DNA of 5,627 nt from JAYQUR01 sp038133505 (GTDB lineage: Bacteria > Pseudomonadota > Alphaproteobacteria > MPNO01 > UBA830), in NCBI GenBank assembly GCA_038133505.1, contig JAYPTI010000180.1, positions 1 through 5,627 on the forward strand, read 5' to 3'. This document shows, in pieces, positions 1-5,627 of the stretch. The number at the start of each line of letters is the position of its first letter. Within the stretch, counting starts at the first letter, position 1. The position numbers were made by a program, and so were the translations under genes. The notes beneath the pieces were generated by a model, which worked only from the letters and a program-made list of their open reading frames with translations, did not search any database and had not been told where the DNA came from.

Positions 1-1706
1 GTGTTGACGTAGGTGGCGTTTTTCTCGGTATAGGCCGCGCCCGGCAGGATCACGTCGGCGCGGTGCGCGCCGGCATCGCCGTGGTGGCCCTGGTAAACGA
101 CGAAGGCATTGCCGAGGCGGCTCATGTCGATTTCGTCGACGCCCAGGAGATAAACCAGCTTGATCGAACCGTCGGAGGCACCGTCAAGAATGCCGGCGAC
201 GTCGCGTCCGCCCTCGCCCGGCACCAGACCGAGATCGAGGCCGCCGACGCGCGCCGCCGCCGTGTGCAGCACGTTGAACCCGTTCCAGCTGTCGCCCACC
301 GCGCCGACGCTGTCCGCCAGCGCGCGCGCCGCGGCCAGAACCGCCGCGCCGTCGGCCCGGGCGAGCGCGCCCTGCCCCACGACGATCATCGGCCGTTCGG
401 CGTCCTTGAGGATCTGCGCGAACGGATGCGTGCCGTTGGCGATCTCGGTGAGCGTCTGCGGCCCGGCGCCGAGATAATCGTACGTGTAGGTGAGGTCCGC
501 CTGCGGGCCGATAACGCCGACCTTGAAACCGCCGGCGACCCAGCGCTTGCGCAAGCGCGCATTGACGATCGGCGCCTCGATGCGCGGGTTGGTGCCGATC
601 AGCAGGCACGCGTCCGCATCCTCGATGCCGGCGATGGTCGTGTTGAAGACGTAGCCCGCGCGCGATCCCGCCGAGAGCTGCGCCCCGTCCTGACGGCAGT
701 CGGTATTCGCCGAGCCGAGAGCCGCCATAAGGTCCTTGAGCGCCGTCATTGCTTCGACGTCGCACAGATCGCCCGCAATGGCGGCGATCTTCGAGCCGTC
801 CATGCCGCGCAGCCTGCCGCCGATGGCGTCGAACGCCTCGTGCCACGTGGCGGGCTGCAGCTTGCCGTCCTTCCGGACGTAGGGCCGGTCGAGCCGCTGG
901 CGCGCAAGACCGTCGCAGGCATAGCGCGTCTTGTCGGAAATCCATTCCTCATTGACGTCCTCGTTGAGGACGGGCAGCACGCGGAGAACCTCACGGCCGC
1001 GGCAATCGACGCGGATGTTGCTGCCGACCGCATCCATCACGTCGACGGATTCGGTCTTCACCAGCTCCCAAGGCCGCGCCTCGAAGGCGTATGGCTTGGA
1101 CGTCAACGCGCCCACCGGGCAAAGGTCGATGATGTTGGCCGACAGTTCGGACGCGATCGCCTTTTCGACGTAGGTGCCGACTTCCATGTTCTCGCCGCGG
1201 CCGGTCGCACCCAGCACCTCGACGCCCGCTACCTCGGTCGAGAACCGGATGCAGCGCGTGCAGTGGATGCAGCGCGTCATGTGCGTCTCGACCAGCGGGC
1301 CGAGGTTCTTGTCCTTCACCGCGCGCTTGTTCTCCTTGAAGCGCGAGCGGTCGAAGCCGTAGGCCATCGCCTGGTCCTGCAGGTCGCACTCGCCGCCCTG
1401 ATCGCAGATCGGGCAGTCGAGCGGATGGTTGATCAGCAGGAATTCCATCACGCCGTTGCGCGCCTTGCGCACGGTCTCGGTGTTGGTCTTGATCACCATG
1501 CCTTCGCCGACGGGCATCGCGCAGGATGCGATCGGCTTCGGCGCGCGCTCCATCTCGACGAGGCACATCCGGCAGTTGCCGGCGATGGACAGGCGCTCGT
1601 GATAGCAGAACCGCGGAATCTCGACGCCGGCCTCCTCGCAGGCCTGCAGGACGGTGATGCCGTCCTCGACCTCGATCTCGACGCCGTCGATGGTGAGCTT
1701 CGCCAT
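1..1706 (-). CDS. nuoG: NADH-quinone oxidoreductase subunit G (NuoG, 75 kDa subunit), N-terminal part
   Basis: The first 568 codons are present with no internal stop; the gene continues past the left edge (family length is roughly 690 in alphaproteobacteria). NuoG is the 75 kDa (NDUFS1-type) subunit. The N-terminal ferredoxin-like domain has N1b [2Fe-2S] ligands Cys34, Cys45, Cys48 and Cys62. Next come N5 ligands His94, Cys98, Cys101 and Cys107 (HPLDCPICDQGGEC), then N4 ligands Cys146, Cys149, Cys152 and Cys196 (TRCIHCTRC, DLCPVGAL). From about residue 220 a molybdopterin-oxidoreductase-like domain begins, which in complex I binds no molybdenum cofactor. The extra N7 cluster motif is missing: residues 222-231 read DVMDAVGSNI as in mitochondria, although Cys264 of RYACDGL remains. 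The last visible part, ADVILPGAAYTEKNATYVN, is a conserved NuoG segment. The ATG at 1706 follows nuoF by 15 bp and has a good Shine-Dalgarno sequence. nuoH would be expected next. Confidence 0.97.
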   Translation of the reverse strand, partial: MAKLTIDGVEIEVEDGITVLQACEEAGVEIPRFCYHERLSIAGNCRMCLVEMERAPKPIASCAMPVGEGMVIKTNTETVRKARNGVMEFLLINHPLDCPICDQGGECDLQDQAMAYGFDRSRFKENKRAVKDKNLGPLVETHMTRCIHCTRCIRFSTEVAGVEVLGATGRGENMEVGTYVEKAIASELSANIIDLCPVGALTSKPYAFEARPWELVKTESVDVMDAVGSNIRVDCRGREVLRVLPVLNEDVNEEWISDKTRYACDGLARQRLDRPYVRKDGKLQPATWHEAFDAIGGRLRGMDGSKIAAIAGDLCDVEAMTALKDLMAALGSANTDCRQDGAQLSAGSRAGYVFNTTIAGIEDADACLLIGTNPRIEAPIVNARLRKRWVAGGFKVGVIGPQADLTYTYDYLGAGPQTLTEIANGTHPFAQILKDAERPMIVVGQGALARADGAAVLAAARALADSVGAVGDSWNGFNVLHTAAARVGGLDLGLVPGEGGRDVAGILDGASDGSIKLVYLLGVDEIDMSRLGNAFVVYQGHHGDAGAHRADVILPGAAYTEKNATYVN

Positions 1707-1707
1707 T

Positions 1708-1718
1708 CTCCCCGCTCC
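1708..1718 (-). promoter_or_regulatory. Ribosome-binding site region of nuoG
   Basis: The 15-base nuoF-nuoG spacer reads GGCGGAGCGGGGAGA on the minus strand. The GGAG at 1715-1718 sits 8 bases from the ATG at 1706, an ideal distance; a second GGGGAG at 1708-1713 is probably too close to the start to act alone. It fixes the nuoG start, which agrees with the conserved MAKLTIDG N terminus. Confidence 0.65.
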
Positions 1719-1721
1719 GCC

Positions 1722-3002
1722 TTACGCCGCCGACCGCGACCGGTTGGCCGCGATCCTGTCTTCGATTTCGTCCCGGAAGTGCCGGATAAGGCCCTGGATC
1801 GGCCACGCCGCCGCGTCGCCGAGCGCGCAGATCGTGTGTCCCTCGATCTCGTGGGAAACGTCGAGAAGCGCGTCGATCTCCGACGGGTCCGCGTCGCCGG
1901 TCACCAGCCGTTCCATCACGCGCCACATCCAGCCGGTGCCCTCGCGGCAGGGCGTGCACTGGCCGCAGCTTTCGTGCTTGTAGAACTTCGCCAGGCGCGC
2001 GATCGCCGCGATGATGTCGGTCGACTGGTCCATCACGATGACGGCAGCGGTGCCGAGGCCGGACCGCACCTCGCGCAGCGAGTCGAAATCCATGAGGATG
2101 TTGTCGCAGATGCCTTTCGGCAGGCACGGCACCGACGACCCGCCCGGAATGATCGCCTTGAGGTTATCCCAGCCGCCGCGCACGCCGCCGGCATGCCGGT
2201 CGATGAGCTCCTTGAGCGGAATGCTCATCTCCTCTTCGACGTTGCACGGGTTGTTCACGTGCCCGGAGATGCAGAAGACCTTGGTGCCCGTGTTGTTCTC
2301 GCGCCCGAAGCCCGCAAACCACGTCGCGCCGCGCCGGCAGATCGTCGGCGAGACGGCGATCGTCTCGACATTGTTGATCGTCGTCGGGCAGCCGTAGAGG
2401 CCGGTATTGGCCGGAAACGGCGGCTTAATCCGCGGCTGGCCCTTCTTGCCTTCGAGGCTTTCGAGCAGCGCGGTTTCCTCGCCGCAGATATAGGCGCCGG
2501 CGCCGCGATGAACGTAGACGTCGAAATCGTATCCGGAGCCGCAGGCGTTCCTGCCGAGCAGCCCGGCGTCGTAGGCCTGCTGTACGGCGGCATCGAGGAT
2601 TTCGGCCTCGCGGTAGAACTCGCCGCGGACGTAGATGTACGCGGCATCAGCGCCCATCGCGAAACCGGCGACGAGGCAGCCCTCGACCAGCTTGTGCGGG
2701 TCGTGGCGCATGATGTCGCGGTCCTTGCAGGTGCCCGGCTCGGACTCGTCGGCATTGACGACGAGATAGTGCGGCTTGCCGGTCGGCTCCTTCGGCATGA
2801 ACGACCATTTGAGGCCGGCCGGGAAACCGGCGCCGCCGCGGCCGCGCAGACCGGATTCCTTGACCTCGTTGATGATCCAGTCGCGACCCTTCGCGAGGAT
2901 CTCCTTGGTGCCGTCCCAGTCGCCGCGCATGCGCGCCGCCTCGAGGCCCCAGTCGTGGAGGCCGTAAAGGTTCGTGAAGATGCGGTCCTTGTCGCTCAGC
3001 AT
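1722..3002 (-). CDS. nuoF: NADH-quinone oxidoreductase subunit F (NuoF, 51 kDa subunit, NADH/FMN-binding)
   Basis: This complete 426-residue protein is the 51 kDa (NDUFV1-type) subunit where NADH is oxidised. Electrons pass through FMN to [4Fe-4S] cluster N3. Visible hallmarks are the glycine-rich nucleotide-binding loop GLRGRGGAGFPAGLKW (51-66), VVNADESEPGTCKDR (81-95, an FMN-site motif), YICGEETALLESLEGKKGQPR (171-191) and the N3 ligands Cys346, Cys349 and Cys352 in SCGQCTPCREG, with Cys392 in HTICALGDAAAWP. Length is usual for the family. The ATG at 3002 has purine-rich sequence upstream: GGGGGAG with a 10-base spacer, overlapping the end of nuoE, and AGGGA nearer the start. The stop is TAA. 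NuoE and NuoF together make the flavoprotein module, in line with the adjacent genes. A 991-codon opposite-strand open frame covers most of this gene and nuoG; it is judged spurious. Confidence 0.98.
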   Translation of the reverse strand: MLSDKDRIFTNLYGLHDWGLEAARMRGDWDGTKEILAKGRDWIINEVKESGLRGRGGAGFPAGLKWSFMPKEPTGKPHYLVVNADESEPGTCKDRDIMRHDPHKLVEGCLVAGFAMGADAAYIYVRGEFYREAEILDAAVQQAYDAGLLGRNACGSGYDFDVYVHRGAGAYICGEETALLESLEGKKGQPRIKPPFPANTGLYGCPTTINNVETIAVSPTICRRGATWFAGFGRENNTGTKVFCISGHVNNPCNVEEEMSIPLKELIDRHAGGVRGGWDNLKAIIPGGSSVPCLPKGICDNILMDFDSLREVRSGLGTAAVIVMDQSTDIIAAIARLAKFYKHESCGQCTPCREGTGWMWRVMERLVTGDADPSEIDALLDVSHEIEGHTICALGDAAAWPIQGLIRHFRDEIEDRIAANRSRSAA

Positions 3003-3009
3003 CCTGTCC

Positions 3010-3609
3010 CTACTCCCCCGATCCGGTCAGCGTGGTAAGCCCGCCCGCCGGCGCGGATTTCTGGCGGTCAGCGACGGTGCCGGGCTCCGGCGTCTCGCCG
3101 CGGCGGAACGCCTGGATGATGCGGCGCGCGCTGTCCGGGTCGACATCCTCGTAATAATCGTCGTCGATCCAGATGATCGGCGCGTTGACGCAGGCGCCGA
3201 GACATTCGAATTCGCCGAGCGAGAACATGCCGTCCTCGGACGTTTCGCCGACGTGGCAGCCGAGTTCGTCCTCGCAGGCCGCGACGATGTCGCTGCTGCC
3301 GCGAAGCCAGCACGGCGTCGTGGTGCAGACGCGGAGCTCGTGCTTTCCGCGCGGCGTGTCGTGATACATCTCGTAGAACGAGACGACCTCGTAGACGCGG
3401 ATCGGCGCCATGTCGAGCAGCTCGGCGATATGGTCCATCGCCGCGCGCGGCAGCCAGCCTCCGCACTGGCGCTGGGCGAGATCGAGCAGCGGGAGTACCG
3501 CGCTCGCCTGCTTGCCCGCCGGATACTTGGCGATGTGCCGGTCGGCCTTGGCCTTGTGCTCGGCGTCGAAGGCGAAGGTCTCAATCTGATTCTGGGGCTG
3601 GTCGCTCAT
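3010..3609 (-). CDS. nuoE: NADH-quinone oxidoreductase subunit E (NuoE, 24 kDa subunit)
   Basis: This complete 199-residue protein is the thioredoxin-fold 24 kDa (NDUFV2-type) subunit of the NADH dehydrogenase module. It carries [2Fe-2S] cluster N1a beside the FMN of NuoF. All four ligands are visible: Cys95 and Cys100 in CTTTPC (C-x4-C), and Cys136 and Cys140 in CLGAC (C-x3-C). The N-terminal helical part includes SAVLPLLDLAQRQCGGWLP (36-54) and VYEVVSFYEMY (72-82). The protein is about 30 residues longer than E. coli NuoE because of a proline- and glycine-rich tail (about 170-199) containing SAPAGGLTTLTGSG, which resembles the mitochondrial NDUFV2 C terminus. The start at 3609 is set by the ATGA overlap with nuoD and a good ribosome-binding site; a longer upstream reading in this frame is only a shadow across nuoD. 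The stop is TAG, 7 bp before nuoF. Confidence 0.97.
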   Translation of the reverse strand: MSDQPQNQIETFAFDAEHKAKADRHIAKYPAGKQASAVLPLLDLAQRQCGGWLPRAAMDHIAELLDMAPIRVYEVVSFYEMYHDTPRGKHELRVCTTTPCWLRGSSDIVAACEDELGCHVGETSEDGMFSLGEFECLGACVNAPIIWIDDDYYEDVDPDSARRIIQAFRRGETPEPGTVADRQKSAPAGGLTTLTGSGE

Positions 3610-4784
3610 CGGTCGATCTCCCCGAAGACGATGTCCATCGAACCGACGATCGCGACCATGTCGGCGAGCATGTGGCCCTTCGACAGGAAGTCGGTCGCCT
3701 GCAGGAAGGCGAAGCCCGGCGCGCGGATCTTGCAGCGGTACGGCTTGTTGGAACCGTCGGCGACGACGTAGACGCCGAACTCGCCCTTGGGCGCCTCGAC
3801 CGCCGTATAGGTCTCGCCCTCCGGCACGTGGTAGCCCTCGGTATAGAGCTTGAAGTGATGGATCAGCGCTTCCATCGAGCTTTTCATTTCGGCGCGGCGC
3901 GGCGGCGTCACCTTGTGGTCCTGCGTGCGTACGGGCCCTTCCGGCATCTGTTCGCAGCACTGCCGCATGATCCGCAGGCTCTGGCGCATCTCCTCGATGC
4001 GGACCAGATAGCGGTCGAAGCAGTCGCCGTTCTTGCCGACGGGAATGTCGAAATCCATGCGGTCGTAGACGTCGTAGGGCTGCGCCTTGCGCAGATCCCA
4101 CGGCACGCCGCTCGCCCGCAGCATCGGCCCGGAGAATCCCCAGTCGTAGGCGTCGGCCTGGGAGACGATGCCGACATCGACGGTGCGCTGGCGGAAGATA
4201 CGGTTCTCGGTCAGCAGGCTTTCGATGTCGTCGATCATCGCCGGGTAGCTGTCGCAGAACGCCAGGATGTCGTCGAGCATGCCGGCCGGCAGGTCGCGGT
4301 GGACGCCACCGGGACGGAAATAGGCGGAATGCAGCCGCGCGCCGGAGACGCGCTCGTAGAATTCCATCAGCTTCTCGCGCTCTTCGAAGCCCCAGAGCAA
4401 CGGCGTCATCGCGCCGACGTCGAGCGCGAACGCGGTGATGTTCAGGATATGGTTCAGGATGCGCGTGATCTCGCTGAACAGCACGCGGACGTACTGGCCG
4501 CGGAGCGGCACGCTGATACCGGCGAGCTTTTCGACGGCGAGCGCGAACGCGTGCTCCTGGCACATCGGCGAAACGTAATCGAGCCGGTCGAAATACGGCA
4601 CCGCCTGGGTATAGGTCTTGTATTCGATGAGCTTCTCGGTGCCGCGATGCAGCAGGCCGATATGCGGGTCGCACCGCTCGACGATCTCGCCGTCCATCTC
4701 GACGACTAGCCGCAGCACGCCGTGGGCCGCCGGATGCTGCGGCCCGAAGTTCATCGTCAGGTTCTTGATTTCGGTTTCGGCCAT
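3606..4784 (-). CDS. nuoD: NADH-quinone oxidoreductase subunit D (NuoD, 49 kDa subunit)
   Basis: This complete 392-residue protein is the 49 kDa (NDUFS2-type) subunit. It forms the quinone-reduction pocket with NuoB and is related to the large subunit of [NiFe] hydrogenases. The N-terminal loop has GPQHPAAHG (residues 14-22), and the YFDRLDYVSPM motif lies at about 64-74. His21 and Tyr70 are 49 residues apart, the same spacing as the quinone-headgroup ligands His38/Tyr87 of Thermus Nqo4 and His59/Tyr108 of the bovine subunit (family knowledge). Other hallmarks are HIGLLHRGTEKLIE (41-54), SGARLHSAYFRPGGVHRDLP (147-166) and the C-terminal CKIRAPGFAFLQ (351-362), ending GSMDIVFGEIDR. The frame stays open 90 codons upstream inside nuoC, but MAETEIKNLTMNFGPQHP at 4784 is the natural N terminus and makes the TGATG junction with nuoC. 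The stop overlaps the nuoE start by 4 bp. Confidence 0.98.
   Translation of the reverse strand: MAETEIKNLTMNFGPQHPAAHGVLRLVVEMDGEIVERCDPHIGLLHRGTEKLIEYKTYTQAVPYFDRLDYVSPMCQEHAFALAVEKLAGISVPLRGQYVRVLFSEITRILNHILNITAFALDVGAMTPLLWGFEEREKLMEFYERVSGARLHSAYFRPGGVHRDLPAGMLDDILAFCDSYPAMIDDIESLLTENRIFRQRTVDVGIVSQADAYDWGFSGPMLRASGVPWDLRKAQPYDVYDRMDFDIPVGKNGDCFDRYLVRIEEMRQSLRIMRQCCEQMPEGPVRTQDHKVTPPRRAEMKSSMEALIHHFKLYTEGYHVPEGETYTAVEAPKGEFGVYVVADGSNKPYRCKIRAPGFAFLQATDFLSKGHMLADMVAIVGSMDIVFGEIDR
3618..3623 (-). promoter_or_regulatory. Ribosome-binding site of nuoE
   Basis: GGGGAG on the minus strand lies 8 bases before the ATG at 3609, inside the last codons of nuoD. It supports this start over longer upstream readings of the same frame and allows both fresh initiation and coupling through the ATGA stop/start overlap. 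Confidence 0.7.
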
Positions 4785-5401
4785 CAGTCGGTCTTTTCCT
4801 GGGCGTCGGCCTTCTCGTCGCCCGGCAGGATGTACTGGGCACCTTCCCACGGGCTCATGAAATCGAAATGCCGGAAGTCCTGCGTCAGCTTGACGGGCTC
4901 GTAGACGACGCGCTTCTGCTCGTCGTCGTAACGGACCTCGACGTAGCCGGTCAGCGGGAAGTCCTTGCGCAGCGGATGTCCTTCGAAGCCGTAGTCGGTG
5001 AGCATGCGGCGCAGGTCGGGATGGCCGGTGAAGAAGATGCCGAACATGTCCCACACTTCGCGCTCGAACCAGCCGGCGGAATTGAACAGCGGCACCGCGG
5101 ACTCGACCGTCGACTGCTCGTCGCAGGCCAGCTTGACGCGAATGCGATGGTTGTGGGTCGGGCTGAGCAGGTTGTAGACGACCTCGAACCGTTCGGCCCG
5201 CTCGGGAAAATCGACCGCCGTCACGTCGACCAGAACCTTAAACAGGCATTGAGAGTCGTCGCGCAGGAACTTGAGAACGGACAGGATGTCCGCCCGCCGC
5301 ACGACGAGCGCCAGCTCGCCAAGCCTTACGTCGGCGGAGACGACCGCATCGCCGGCCTTGCCGGCGACGTATTCAGCGAGTTCGTTGAGGGCTTCGTCCA
5401 T
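4784..5401 (-). CDS. nuoC: NADH-quinone oxidoreductase subunit C (NuoC, 30 kDa subunit)
   Basis: This complete 205-residue protein is the 30 kDa (NDUFS3-type) subunit of the complex I peripheral arm. It carries no cofactor and packs against NuoD and NuoB near the quinone site. The family signature is intact at about residues 113-149: EREVWDMFGIFF, then GHPDLRRMLTDYGF, then GHPLRKDFP. The conserved tail YEPVKLTQDFRHFDFMSPWEG follows at about 168-187. The length fits stand-alone NuoC; it is not fused to NuoD as in E. coli. The ATG at 5401 is 22 bp after the nuoB stop. The preceding bases (GGTAAGAAACTTT) give only a weak Shine-Dalgarno match, so coupling to nuoB translation may matter (inference). 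The TGA stop shares one base with the nuoD ATG. The last ~12 residues (GDEKADAQEKTD) are a charged tail typical of variable family C termini. Confidence 0.97.
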   Translation of the reverse strand: MDEALNELAEYVAGKAGDAVVSADVRLGELALVVRRADILSVLKFLRDDSQCLFKVLVDVTAVDFPERAERFEVVYNLLSPTHNHRIRVKLACDEQSTVESAVPLFNSAGWFEREVWDMFGIFFTGHPDLRRMLTDYGFEGHPLRKDFPLTGYVEVRYDDEQKRVVYEPVKLTQDFRHFDFMSPWEGAQYILPGDEKADAQEKTD

Positions 5402-5423
5402 AAAGTTTCTTACCGGCCAGACA

Positions 5424-5627
5424 TCAGCGCGCGATCGTGCTCGTCCGGCGGATTTTCTTCTGGAGCTGCAGAATTCCGTAAAGCAGCGCTTCCGCCGTCG
5501 GCGGGCAGCCGGGCACGTACACGTCGACCGGCACGATGCGGTCGCAGCCGCGGACCACCGAATAGGAATAGTGATAGTAGCCGCCGCCGTTGGCGCAGCT
5601 TCCCATCGAGATCACCCAGCGCGGCTC
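5424..5627 (-). CDS. nuoB: NADH-quinone oxidoreductase subunit B (NuoB), C-terminal part
   Basis: Only the last 67 residues are present; the start lies beyond the right edge. NuoB is the peripheral-arm subunit (PSST in mitochondria) that holds [4Fe-4S] cluster N2, the last electron carrier before quinone. The visible part has two of the four N2 ligands known in the family: the Cys of MGSCANGGGYYHYS and the Cys of VPGCPPTAEALLYG. The earlier tandem Cys pair is off-window. The protein ends naturally in QLQKKIRRTSTIAR followed by TGA, as expected for alphaproteobacterial NuoB. The reading frame is open to the window edge (EPRWVISMGSC), so a GTG that could be read as a start at 5615 is internal Val, not the start. 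nuoC begins 22 bp downstream. Identification is very secure from the two motifs and the gene order. Confidence 0.97.
   Translation of the reverse strand, partial: EPRWVISMGSCANGGGYYHYSYSVVRGCDRIVPVDVYVPGCPPTAEALLYGILQLQKKIRRTSTIAR

Noticed and set aside
991..2127. A 378-codon minus-strand frame overlapping the start of nuoG and the end of nuoF.
   Set aside because: It is out of frame with both real genes, low in complexity and dominated by Arg and Gly; the conserved cluster motifs are in the nuoG and nuoF frames.
63..3038. A 991-codon open reading frame on the plus strand, opposite nuoG and nuoF.
   Set aside because: It lies antisense to two clearly conserved genes. High GC with G/C-rich third positions removes stop codons from the complementary frame. 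The translation is rich in Arg, Ala, Asp, Val and His with no recognisable domain, so it is a shadow.
2974..4709. Further plus-strand open frames of 265 and 345 codons opposite nuoE and nuoD.
   Set aside because: They show the same Arg/Ala/Asp-rich shadow composition, lie antisense to conserved genes, and have no homology motif.
3606..5054. A 482-residue reading of nuoD with an N-terminal extension.
   Set aside because: The extra 90 codons lie within nuoC in another frame and do not resemble any NuoD; the family N terminus and the TGATG junction place the start at 4784.
1..5627. CRISPR arrays, tRNAs, insertion sequences, internal promoters, terminators or cargo genes hidden between nuo genes.
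   Set aside because: Spacers are at most 22 bp, no direct repeat array, transposase fragment or T-run after a stem was seen, and every base outside the short junctions belongs to a nuo gene.

Overview
This window is an internal piece of a nuo operon, which encodes proton-pumping NADH:quinone oxidoreductase (respiratory complex I). All genes read on the minus strand. In transcription order, from the right edge to the left edge, they are nuoB (3' end only), nuoC, nuoD, nuoE, nuoF and nuoG (5' part only, running off the left edge). Nothing else is inserted, and no non-coding stretch is longer than 22 bases.

The organism is most likely an alphaproteobacterium. The DNA is GC-rich with strong G/C preference at third codon positions. 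nuoC and nuoD are separate genes, not the fused nuoCD of enterobacteria. The proteins closely resemble mitochondrial complex I subunits: NuoG lacks the N7 iron-sulfur cluster ligands found in E. coli and Thermus, and NuoE ends in a PAGGLT tail like that of mitochondrial NDUFV2. The order or genus cannot be fixed from this window.

The junctions are tight: nuoB-nuoC 22 bp apart, nuoC-nuoD overlapping by 1 bp (TGATG), nuoD-nuoE overlapping by 4 bp (ATGA), nuoE-nuoF 7 bp apart, nuoF-nuoG 15 bp apart. This indicates one transcript with translational coupling. No promoter or terminator is visible. The promoter is expected upstream of nuoA beyond the right edge, and nuoH and later membrane-subunit genes probably follow beyond the left edge.

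Together the products form the peripheral arm. NuoF oxidises NADH at FMN and passes electrons to cluster N3. NuoE carries the side cluster N1a. NuoG carries N1b, N4 and N5 and contributes to the electron wire. NuoB holds the terminal cluster N2, and NuoD with NuoB forms the quinone site; NuoC braces NuoB/NuoD. All cluster ligands expected in the visible parts are present and no frameshift or internal stop was found, so the genes look functional. This is a conserved housekeeping locus, and I found no convincing evidence of an undescribed system.
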